Made by a program: the position numbers and the translations under genes. From Diphasiastrum complanatum (lineage: Eukaryota > Streptophyta > Lycopodiopsida > Lycopodiales > Lycopodiaceae), in contig CM055095.1 of the NCBI GenBank assembly GCA_029204225.1, positions 74,637,501 through 74,701,500 on the forward strand: DNA of 64,000 bases. Direction: 5' to 3'. How positions within the stretch are numbered: position 1 is the first letter of the stretch; each line of letters starts with the position of its first letter. Under the pieces are notes generated by a model. The model had not been told where the DNA came from. It searched no databases and saw nothing but the letters and a program-made list of their open reading frames with translations. Of the stretch, positions 55,919 to 64,000 are shown piece after piece.

Positions 55919-56722
55919 TTAGACGTATAGTGCCCCTTCTTGCCACAGAAGAAACATTTAACTTTCTTCTTCTTGGTCTTTGAAGTAGAAGGATGAGATG
56001 AATCATCCTCTTCATCATCTTTGTCTCGATCCTTGGCTTTGTCTTTGTTGGATGCTTGAGAAAACTGGTTCTTGCTTCTTCCTTTATGCTTGTCCTTGAC
56101 AAAGAGGGCTTTGTCACTTCCAACATGCTCGAGTTTGTTCATCCTAGAAAGTTTATAACTTTGCCTAGATTCTTTAGAGATGAGAATTCTTTGGAGAGTT
56201 TCTAAATTAGGCAATTCTTCCTTAATGTCAAAGGTTTGAACAAGATTATCATAGTCATCTTTCAAACCATTTAAAATGACTTGAACTAGCTCATCTTGGT
56301 TAATAGTAACACCAACACAAGAAAGCTCTCTATGAAGATCTTTTACTCTCATAACATAGTTTGATGCACTCTCCTCACTTCTTTGAAAACTTTGGAAAAT
56401 TTGATTCCTAAGAGTGAGTATTCTAGAAGTGTTCTTTGCTTCATAGATGGACTTAAGTGCATCCCAAGCTTCTTTGGCAGTTGTGCAAGATCCAATTTCT
56501 CTCAAAATTTCATTAGATACATTCATCTTAATGAAATGTACAGCCATTGTAGCTCTCTTCTTGTACTTTGGTATTTCAAGCTGTGCTTGAGGCTCCTCCT
56601 CAATACCAAGCACAATATCCATAACATCCTGGAGTATCAAGATAGAATCCATTCTAAACTTTCAAACTGGGTATTCAGTCTTTCATTTGCTTCTAGAAGA
56701 TATCCTCCCAGAGGTGCCATTA
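55852..56722 (-). pseudogene. Co4 gag
   Basis: 266 open codons from 56652, with the upstream Met at 56722 (MAPLGGYLLEANER) a better start if a frame change near 56660 is allowed. UBN2-type Gag (TTAKEAWDALKSIYEAKNTS, LNGLKDDYDNLVQTF), a Lys/Asp-rich linker, and a perfect zinc knuckle CFFCGKKGHYTSNC. It is the best-preserved gag in the window and possibly translatable. Confidence 0.88.
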
Positions 56723-57065
56723 TATAAAGACTTCTTAGTTATTGGACAACAATATGTTTGAGCTTGTTCCAATCTGACTTAATGTTGCTGCTCTCTTTCA
56801 CTCTAGGTATTTTCAAGGATGTGTTATCTTCCTATGTGAAAAACTTGCAAATGTATTTGAAATGGATCTCAAATATTTCACAAAACAAGATTATCTAGAT
56901 CAGACACTCAAAATGGTTTAAGGCACTTTGACAAGTTTGAATCCTACTTTTGGCACGTGTGAAATGCTTCAAAAGAAAACACTATTGATATTCAGAAAGG
57001 CTCAAAAGGTGTTCAATTACTTTAAACTTAGTCTTGATCTTCAGTTTCTTGTGTAGGATGCTCAA
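56723..57065 (-). other. Co4 leader, gag-proximal part
   Basis: Untranslated. On the minus strand it should follow the leader stub at 58584-58960 that is now inverted. Confidence 0.65.
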
Positions 57066-57313
57066 AACAATGGACTTAGATTTTGAAAATTGTGAACGTG
57101 TAGTCAAAGTTGATTTAATAACTTGGACCATCAAACCAGTGGCCCAAAAAGAGGATGATGATTCATCAACAACGGATCATACCTGTGACCGACCAGTCAA
57201 AAATTGAGGAGTTCACTATGACTCTCAAACCGATACAGTCAACTGGAATCAAGCTCTTGCAACAATTGATTGTACAACAGGATATATGTGTCAACAAGAT
57301 AATCAGTCTGACT
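57066..57313 (+). pseudogene. Gy5 protease-linker remnant (in the inverted segment)
   Basis: Matches Gy4 28400-28635 (AQKEDDDSSTTD, TCDRPVKN) with moderate divergence. It ends abruptly at the Gy5 LTR: RT, RNase H, integrase and the first dozen LTR bases are deleted. Confidence 0.85.
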
Positions 57314-57803
57314 TGCGGATTCCAAGGCAACCCTAACCCTAGTCAATAAGTGAGAGGGATTTGGCACTCTATGTGTGTAAGTCCAACCCGATGATCACAT
57401 ATTTATTTGATAATTAGAAAGTTAATAAAACGACTTTAGTCCTTTTTGCGAGACTTTTAATGTCGCAGGGCCTAAATGTCAAGTTAATGAATAGAGTAGG
57501 GACTCCCACCATAATTGGTTCAAATTTAAATTCAAATTGGTTCCCTCCAATTTGAAATGAGTTCCACTCTTTTTTAAATTTGAATAGTTAGGGAGGTAGA
57601 AATGGACCAATAGGATTTTGAAGCCAAGGTGCAAACTCGAGTTGCTCCTCATGTTTATATCCTCATTTCAATACAAGCAGATTGGTTCTCTTATGGAATG
57701 GACTTTTGAATGTCCTTGCTCTCTAACTCTTTTCCTCCATCTCTCATGCTTTTGTTGTATTTGCTAATTGTTGGATCTGAATGTTATTAGAATTGCTATT
57801 TCT
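57314..57803 (+). repeat. Gy5 3' LTR, proximal half (in the inverted segment)
   Basis: Aligns with Gy4 LTR 25523-26000 from TGCGGATTCC. It stops at the Co4 LTR after TTTCT and continues at the complement of 37160-36765. Confidence 0.88.
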
Positions 57804-58570
57804 TGTTGAAATTGAAAAACAATCCATCTCAACATTAGGCTTGCTACAAAGTTTGTACCATGCAAGTATGTTGTTTCATAATTGTAAATGCCAAATTTGG
57901 CCTAGATAGAACTCAAGCTATATGGATTTGACATACCTAGTTGATTGAATACAACTTGCATATAGATTGTAGACTTAGAAATAACAATAATATGCTTGTA
58001 GAAACTCGTGGCATATCACATCCATTTATTGTAAGTGATCCATAGTGACATGCAAGGCATGCACAATGTGAAATGGACACGATGATTTGTACAATTCTAG
58101 TTAGAACTAGGACACTTGGTAAAAGTAGGTAGAGATACATTCATAAAATGTGACAAATGTCACTTAGACTCTAGTTTTCACTTTAGATGTGATTGAAAGG
58201 TGGATGGATGTGGTTCTACCTCGAGCTATCTCAAAATCCATAAATATGTGTAGCCATTCTCATAATTTGTGAGGAAGAACCAAAGCTTTGTAAATATTCC
58301 ATGCCATTTTGGATCTACACCATTTTTGCTTGATATCTCTCTCATTTTCTCTCTCTAACTCGTGTTGAGGCTAATGCTCATACACTAATTTCTTGTACTT
58401 TTGCTCATTTATGATTTTCTTAGCATGTTACATTGTGGTTAAGCCATAAGTTTTGTACTAGATCTTGATGTTCAATCTAGAATGAGATTATTGTGCTAAT
58501 CATAAAGCTTAATAAGATCTATCATACTTGTGGATCATCCCCACCCATGTGAATTCTGGAAATTTTGTCA
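57804..58570 (+). repeat. Co4 5' LTR (inverted relative to the rest of Co4)
   Basis: 767 bp, TGTTGAAATTG to AATTTTGTCA, followed by a primer site. TTTCT precedes it at 57799-57803. Confidence 0.92.
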
Positions 58571-58583
58571 TGGTATCAGAGCC
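58571..58583 (+). other. Co4 primer binding site
   Basis: TGGTATCAGAGCC, the standard initiator tRNA-Met site, directly after the LTR. Confidence 0.93.
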
Positions 58584-58960
58584 AAATCGAGCTTTGCATG
58601 TTAACATCTCTGATTGTACAAGAATTTGAGAGCTAATTCAAACAAAAAAGTAGTTATACACTTTCTCTTACCTTTCTCTGAAGTGTGTTTGGATCAAATC
58701 GGATTAAAACTGAATTTTCAGGTCTGAAAAGTGATAGTACGGAATTCTGGAATTTTGCACGTGTGAAAACCAGAGATTTTCAGTCCCTTCTATCTCCTTT
58801 CTAGTTGATCCAAAGATAGTGGTGTAATAGCTTGATGGGAAGCTTATGAAGTTTACTTTTCATAGAAATTGAAATCAAATCAATCTGATGTGTCTATCAA
58901 GAGTTATAAGCTCTTGAAGAGGGTAGGGAGAGGTCCAGAATTCGAGGGCAATCTTGCTTT
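58584..58960 (+). other. Co4 leader, LTR-proximal part
   Basis: Untranslated sequence after the primer site; it ends at the inversion breakpoint near 58960, where Gy5 gag starts. Confidence 0.7.
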
Positions 58961-60065
58961 GTTTGATACCATTGTAAAGTTCTGGTTCCATCAGATTAGC
59001 AGGAGGAGCTGACTGTGTTGGTGGGGTTGGTAAAGCTAGTCGTTCCGAATACCTAAGATCCGATTGACGAGGTTTGGCTGTAGGATCCCTTCCATAAAGG
59101 GGCTCCCGATATCCCATCTAGGCATATCATTGTTGGATTATCCAAGTATTAAAGTTGCAATAAGCAGTCTCATGATCAGGCAAATTGCACAGATGGCATA
59201 CACTGAGTGCCATTCATTTTTTCAATTGAGGACATTTGTTCATTGTGATTGCCCTTACAAATGAAACACCAGACATTTTCTCTGGTGGAAAAAGTTTTAG
59301 CAAACTTCTCAAGTTCCTTGTTCACTTGTCCATGGAAATCTTCCAAGGCTTCGATCTTTCCATCAAATTGCGACTGCAACTTTTCCATCTGTATCTGATG
59401 GTTCTTTCCAAATTTCTCAAACTCGTTGAGCGTCATCTCTGCAGTAGCGTTGATATTCGTTCATGCGATATTGGTGGATGTCGTAGTGGTCTGCCCTGCT
59501 GTATAAGACAACATACCAATATTCGGCTCATCATCTGAATCTTCATCCTCCTCTCGTATCGCATCGTCCATAGCGTTTTGCAAAGTTGCATACTCATTGG
59601 TGAGTTTTAGCTAGCGTTTGATCCTTTTAGGAAGACCTGCCAGAAACCACATAATCATGACATCTTCAATAATTAGCTTAGGTATGCGCTCAGATCCGAG
59701 GTGTTTACTCGTTTTATGTAGTCTCGTACCATTTCCCGCTTTCCCATTTTAATTTCACTTAAAAATAGGAAAGGGTCTTCCATAAACTTCTGAGGTTTGA
59801 ACCATGTGATAAGGGCTCGTTTAACAGTTTCCCAGTTTGTACACTCAGTCTCATCTTGATTATAGTACCAATATTGTGTTGCACCCGTTAAGGCCATTGG
59901 AAATAGCTTAAGTTTATCCTGAGGAAATACTTCACTATAGACTTCACAAGATTCAGCATAGATATGGAAAAATCTAATTGGATATGTTAATCCATTGTAT
60001 TTGGGTAGATCCAAACGGGGTGATCTCCTAACAATGATTGGATTGACTTCCCGAGGAGCAGCCAT
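58961..60065 (-). pseudogene. Gy5 gag
   Basis: Starts at MAAPREVNPIIVRRSPR (60065). The Gag core is clear to 59673: LPKYNGLTYPIRFFH, FPMALTGATQYWYYN, KRALITWFKPQKFMED. A frame break follows, then the helix FEKFGKNHQIQMEKLQSQF (59436-59176) with a zinc knuckle cut short (CFICKGNH). A last piece, GYREPLYGRDPTAKP to PPANLMEPELYNGIKQ, ends at the breakpoint near 58961. The N-terminal 130 residues show what Gy4 lacks. Confidence 0.85.
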
Positions 60066-60546
60066 TTTTGCAAATCAATTAGAATCTATCTTAGTTTAGG
60101 TCTGCAAAATTTATTTCACATGTCAATAATCAGATTTTTGAGTTTTGAAAAATGATCTATGACCAGGCAATCGACACTTCTCAGAATGATGAATTCTTAG
60201 AATAAGAATTAAATTGCCACAAAATTGACCAAAAATTTGACAGAGGCTTGATCTAAAAAATCAGAACAAAAAAATAGTACTGGCGAATGTTTTCTGGATG
60301 AAAGTTGACTCGACGAAGGTTTATCAGTGCTATATTGGATAAAACATCTCTGATCAGTCTTTTTCTGACAAATTTGGTGGAAGTAACCTTCGCCAAACTT
60401 TCAGATAGTGAATCTGACTCATATAACACTAGGGTGGAACTGGCGAAAGTTCCTAATACACAAAAATATGGTTTTTGTAGTATATCACCCAACAAAGGTA
60501 CTTCTATAATTTGCTGACAAAATTCAATTTCATGAATAACAAGTTT
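60066..60546 (-). other. Gy5 leader and adjoining sequence
   Basis: The first 170 bases resemble the Gy4 leader. From about 60250 to 60546 the sequence carries GGCGAA/TTCGCC motifs like those at 36285-36484 and may be a piece of Gy4-type 3' untranslated DNA on the plus strand. No LTR is present. Confidence 0.5.
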
Positions 60547-61334
60547 ATACATAATCCCATGGATCTAGGTCTAAAATTACCCAAGGAACAATGCCTTTAG
60601 ACCAATGAGGAGAAGATCGAAATAAAGGGATATCCATATCAATCAATCATCGGATCCATGATGTATGCAATGGTCTACCAGGCCCGATCATGCATACACC
60701 ATCAGTTCCTTGAGCCAATATACGGCCAACTCTGGTATGAGCCACTGAAAAGCTCTTTTCAGAGTAATCATATATGTACGAGAGCTACTATTGGCCTCTG
60801 TATCTGCTATGGAGATGATGATTCATCCAATATCCATACACTTCATGGATATACATATGCAAATTGGGCAGCTGATATCGACACCAAAAGATTGACTTCT
60901 GGACTTGTGTTCCTATTCAATAATGGTCCAATATCTTGGAACAGTTGAAAAAAAACTCCATTGCAATGTCATCTACATAATCTGAGTACATTGCAGTCTT
61001 TCAATCTACTAAAGAGGCAATTTGGTTGAGGAATTTATTGTGTGATATTGGTTCCAGACAATCTACTCCAACAATTATTCAGTGCGACAATCAAAGTGCC
61101 ATTGCATTATCGATCAATCCTAGATTTCACTCTAGGAATAAGCACATCGAGATTAAGTACCACTACATCATGAGCAAGATACTCAACAAGGGGGTAAGTC
61201 TGAAATTTTGAAAAACCCAGTACATGGCAGCCAATATATTTATATAAGGGCTAAATTAGGAAGCACACAAGAACTTTTGTGCTATCTTGAATTTGAAAAT
61301 CAAGGCATTCAAGGATCCATACTAAAGGGGGGGG
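60547..61334 (+). pseudogene. Co5 RNase H, 3' end of a copia element
   Basis: Begins in the RT C-terminus (PMDLGLKLPKEQC, stop, YPYQSIIGSMMYAMV). RNase H follows in broken frames: LHGYTYANWAADIDTKRLTSG (YTDADWAGD in intact copies), a stop, then CDNQSAIALSINPRFHSRNK and HIEIKYHYI. The polypurine tract AAAGGGGGGGG at 61324-61334 abuts the LTR. The 5' part of Co5 is missing. Confidence 0.88.
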
Positions 61335-61609
61335 TGTTGGATTTCTATGTTAGAAATCAATGATAAATTTCATTGTTACTGTTTACGATGCACATTAATA
61401 TTGACAGCTGTGACCAACTGTCAATAGCCGTAGGCTAGTCTATTAATCTACTCGTAGGTTTTCTCTCTCTATCAGGGTTCAGGGTTTATTTGTACATTTT
61501 ACATTCTGTATGAGCTAGTGTGATAGAGTGACAATATGTGTTCGTCTTCCGCCTTCTTGTGGTGATTGCTTATGGTGAATGCTTGATATTGCATATCTAA
61601 TTATTGACA
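61335..61609 (+). repeat. LTR shared by Co5 and Co6
   Basis: 275 bp, TGTTGGATTTC to ATTATTGACA. A polypurine tract lies on its left and a tRNA-Met primer site on its right, so it is both the 3' LTR of Co5 and the 5' LTR of Co6. Confidence 0.92.
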
Positions 61610-61622
61610 TGGTATCAGAACA
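61610..61622 (+). other. Co6 primer binding site
   Basis: TGGTATCAGAACA, one change from the initiator tRNA-Met site (G to A at position 11). Confidence 0.88.
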
Positions 61623-62146
61623 GCGATAGTCCTGCATGTCTGATCAGTGGATACAGCTTGTCACAAGCTCCGCAACGAAGTGAGAAAGTCCTTCACGGGA
61701 GGTGAAAGCTTGGAGAGACAAAAACGGCTGGAAGAAATTCTTCTTTGGTGTATTTTGTAGGGTTGGCGCTCAGAATCATCAGTGGGGAACGAAAGCACAG
61801 TCCCGGAGGCATCCGAAAGGCTAGGGCAGCATCAGACAGATTGAAAATCTGTTGAGTGGGGGAGATTTTTACAATACTTCCTAGTTATTGTGGAAAGTGT
61901 TATTTGTGTGAGAGATTTGCCAAGAAATCTCTCATCTGTCTGTTTGGAGTACCGCAAATCACACTAGACAGTGTCTAGTACTACCATTTAGACATATCAG
62001 TACCAATATCGGAGTGACATGCCAGAGGTAAAGAGAATCCCGAGTAGTCGTGCACTCGCGCGTCGTACCGATAGCAGGAGTACAACAAAAAATTTACAGT
62101 TCTGTGGTGTGAAAAAATTTTGTGATCCAGACTCATCTATCCAATA
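61623..62146 (+). other. Co6 leader
   Basis: Untranslated sequence between primer site and gag; nothing else recognised. Confidence 0.7.
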
Positions 62147-62887
62147 ATGGCAACTCTAAGTGAGAGTGTTCTTAATGAGTCAAGCAAATTGGAAGGTGCC
62201 GGCAACTATGCAGTTTGGAAATTCAAACTGAAGAACATTTTGATGGAAAAGGAGCTATGGGAGATCGTGACAGGTGAAGAGACAAGGCCAGTGATTGAAG
62301 AAGATCAGCGGGCATTTGATAGGAGAAGACAGAAAGCCCAAAATGTCATCAACTTATCAGTTAGAGATGCAATTATTCCCTATATTTCAGATTCAGAAGG
62401 ACCAAAAGAAGCGTGTGATACATTGAAGGCATTGTTTGAAACGACAAATACATCTCGAATACTATTTTTAAAGACAAAGTTGCATACATTGCGGATGGAT
62501 GATGGTGCAACTATTGCCGATCACATATTGAAGATCAAAGAGATCCGTGATCAATTAGCAGCAGTTGGAGAGCGAGTACAAGATCGTGAGATCATGCAAT
62601 TGACATTGAATAGTCTGAGTGAGTCACATCAGATGTTTGTGACGAGTACAGCCACAAGAGAAAATCTTCCAACCTATGAAGAACTAGGTGGATTGCTTTT
62701 GCAAGAAGAGCAACGTCAAGAGAACTTGAATCATCGTAACAGGAGCTATGATCAAGCTCTTACAGTTAGAGGACGAGGTGGAAGATTTGGCCGTGGAAAG
62801 TATCAATCGAGAGGAAGAAACTCAAGTCGAAGATCATTTCAACAATTTCATGAGCAAGTCAATGATAGTCCGAATCGAGGTAATTGA
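62147..62887 (+). CDS. Co6 gag
   Basis: 246 codons. UBN2-type Gag: LEGAGNYAVWKFKLKNILME, then LFETTNTSRILFLKTKLHTL, LNSLSESHQMFV and YEELGGLLLQEEQRQ. The C-terminus is an RG-rich tail (RGRGGRFGRGKYQSRGRN) that would bind RNA. The ORF ends at TGA 62885-62887, but the same frame continues with RGQGRGYSR and NHWERECFKK. That is only the second half of a zinc knuckle, so the Cys-x2-Cys half has been deleted. Confidence 0.88.
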   Translation: MATLSESVLNESSKLEGAGNYAVWKFKLKNILMEKELWEIVTGEETRPVIEEDQRAFDRRRQKAQNVINLSVRDAIIPYISDSEGPKEACDTLKALFETTNTSRILFLKTKLHTLRMDDGATIADHILKIKEIRDQLAAVGERVQDREIMQLTLNSLSESHQMFVTSTATRENLPTYEELGGLLLQEEQRQENLNHRNRSYDQALTVRGRGGRFGRGKYQSRGRNSSRRSFQQFHEQVNDSPNRGN

Positions 62888-63011
62888 AATCAAGACCGAG
62901 GTCAAGGACGTGGCTATTCAAGACAAAATAAACCTAATCACTGGGAGCGTGAATGCTTCAAGAAACAAGAAGGTGATGGAACAAAGAAAAGACAAATGGC
63001 AAGCGGGAAAT

Positions 63012-64000
63012 TATGCTGATCAACATCAATTTGATGACTATTATTATGAAGACAATTATACTGATCAACATCAATACAATGATAATCAATATGAAGATGA
63101 CATAGCTGAGAGTTCAAAATTGTTCATTACAGCATTAATGACAAGTGATGAAGCCAAGGATACCTGGTACACTGATAGTGGTGCATCCAAGCACATGACT
63201 TCAAGGAAAGAGTGGTTTTCAGAACTCAAGAAAACTGACAATGGTGATGAAGTTGAACAAGCTGATGGCAGATTGCTATCTATTAAAGGAGTTGGAGTGG
63301 TACCAGTGAAGTTAGCCAATGGGAAGATAAAGCATATAAGCAATGTGCAATATGTACCTGGCTTAGCTAACAATCTACTATATGTTGGGACGATGGCTGA
63401 TCAACAACTCAAGGTTGAGTTTGACAGTGACAAATGTCTTGTCAAAGACATCAAGAATCACTACAAAGTGATTGCTACAGGAGCTAGAGTCAACATGAAT
63501 CGACTCTACAAATTGAATGCTAGATCTTTTACTCAAGCTATGGTAAGCATTGTTGATAGTCGAAGTGATCTTTGGCATCAAAGGTTTGGTCATATCAGTG
63601 CTCAAAGCTTGCAAATCCTTAAAAGAGGTAATCTAGTTGTTGGATTGCCTGATATCTCTTTTGAAGGAAAAATTTGTGAGGGTTGCATTTTGGGAAAACA
63701 GCATAGAGAGAGATTTCCCAAAGATGGAGCAAGAAGAGCCAATGGCATTCTTGATCTTGTTCATAGTGATATGTGTGGACCAATACAAACTAGGTCCATT
63801 AGTGGTTGTTACTATTTCATCACATTCATTGATGACTATAGTAGACATATCTGGATTTATTTCATAGGCAAGAAATCCGATGCTTTTGCCAAGTTTAGAG
63901 ATTTCAAGGCTCTAGTTGAAAAACAAACAGGTTGTTATATTAAGACCCTCAGATCAGATGGTGGCGGTGAGTATTTTTCAATAGAGTTTATAAATTTCTG
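63012..64000 (+). CDS. Co6 protease and integrase, open to the window edge
   Basis: An uninterrupted frame from about 62943 (mod-3 frame of 63012) to 64000 without stops, after a frame change from gag near 62960-63005. It starts with Tyr/Asp/Gln repeats (YADQHQFDDYYYEDNYTDQH), then the protease WYTDSGASKHMTS, the pre-integrase zinc region LWHQRFGHISAQ...CEGCILGK, and the integrase core: HSDMCGPIQT (first Asp), FFITFIDDYSR region, and LRSDGGGEYFS (second Asp). The catalytic Glu would lie just beyond the edge. It has no ATG of its own at the start, so it was presumably translated as part of gag-pol. Confidence 0.88.

Larger units (their letters stand above)
37161..58960 (-). mobile_element. Co4: Ty1/copia element, split by Gy6 and with its 5' end inverted
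   Basis: Reading the minus strand: gag and protease (56722-55623), then Gy6, then integrase, RT, RNase H (40604-37966) and the 3' LTR. The 5' LTR and primer site are at 57804-58583 but in plus orientation, inside an inverted segment. The target duplication TTTCT is found next to both LTRs (57799-57803, and complement of 37156-37160), which shows they are the two ends of one insertion into the Gy5 LTR. Confidence 0.88.
61335..64000 (+). mobile_element. Co6: Ty1/copia element running off the right edge
   Basis: LTR, primer site, leader, gag, protease and first half of integrase in order. The coding part is better preserved than any other copia here, with one frame change between gag and protease. 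RT, RNase H and 3' LTR would lie beyond 64000. Confidence 0.92.

Noticed and set aside
60253-60552. 99-codon minus-strand ORF beside Gy5 gag
   Set aside because: It overlaps the GGCGAA motif region and the copia junction at 60547; no family resemblance.

Overview
The window reads as nuclear DNA of a land plant with a large, repeat-rich genome. The evidence is the element content: Ty3/gypsy chromoviruses with a chromodomain, a Tat-like gypsy with a second RNase H, Ty1/copia elements primed by initiator tRNA-Met (TGGTATCAGAGC), and a LINE. I cannot name the species; a non-seed plant or gymnosperm would fit, but that is a guess. I recognise no intact host gene, no rRNA, no tRNA and no CRISPR array. 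Nearly every coding stretch is a retrotransposon fragment broken by stops and frameshifts. Element names (Gy1-Gy6, Co1-Co6) are mine.

Block 1 (1-12.8 kb). Gy1 (plus strand) is a chromovirus whose 5' LTR lies left of the window. A second member of the same family, Gy2 (minus strand, 4759-11256), sits inside Gy1's 3' LTR with a 5-bp target duplication (CTAAC). Gy1 lies in, or truncates, a LINE (11470-12760, minus). Gy2's LTRs differ at one of 358 positions although its reading frame carries five lesions.

Block 2 (12.8-22.6 kb). This is low-density sequence with a short gypsy RT fossil (13.7-14.05 kb), a non-repetitive stretch with splice-like signals on the minus strand (15.05-16.4 kb), and a decayed chromovirus Gy3 (minus; LTR 18645-19182).

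Block 3 (22.6-36.8 kb). Copia Co1 (plus) is cut in its integrase by gypsy Gy4 (plus; LTR 25511-26271). Gy4 gag and protease are followed by a headless copia Co2 (plus), which is itself interrupted by the internally deleted copia Co3 (minus, 31383-33651, target duplication ATCTC). A Gy4-type integrase follows at 35110-35930.

Block 4 (36.8-60.5 kb). This is the most complex nest. Gy5 (minus, Gy4 family) carries copia Co4 (minus) in its 3' LTR. Co4 is split between protease and integrase by the 15-kb Tat-like gypsy Gy6 (plus, 40626-55622). A later inversion of about 1.9 kb (57066-58960) flipped the Gy5 protease remnant, half of the Gy5 LTR, the Co4 5' LTR and its primer site. The TTTCT target duplication at both Co4 ends supports this reading.

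Block 5 (60.5-64 kb). The 3' end of copia Co5 and the 5' end of copia Co6 share one 275-bp LTR; Co6 runs off the right edge.

The best candidate for something little described is Gy6. It has LTRs over 3 kb, an extra ORF before gag, a Ty3-type RNase H that has lost its catalytic residues, a second archaeal/plant-type RNase H placed after integrase, and a further unrecognised coiled-coil ORF downstream of that.
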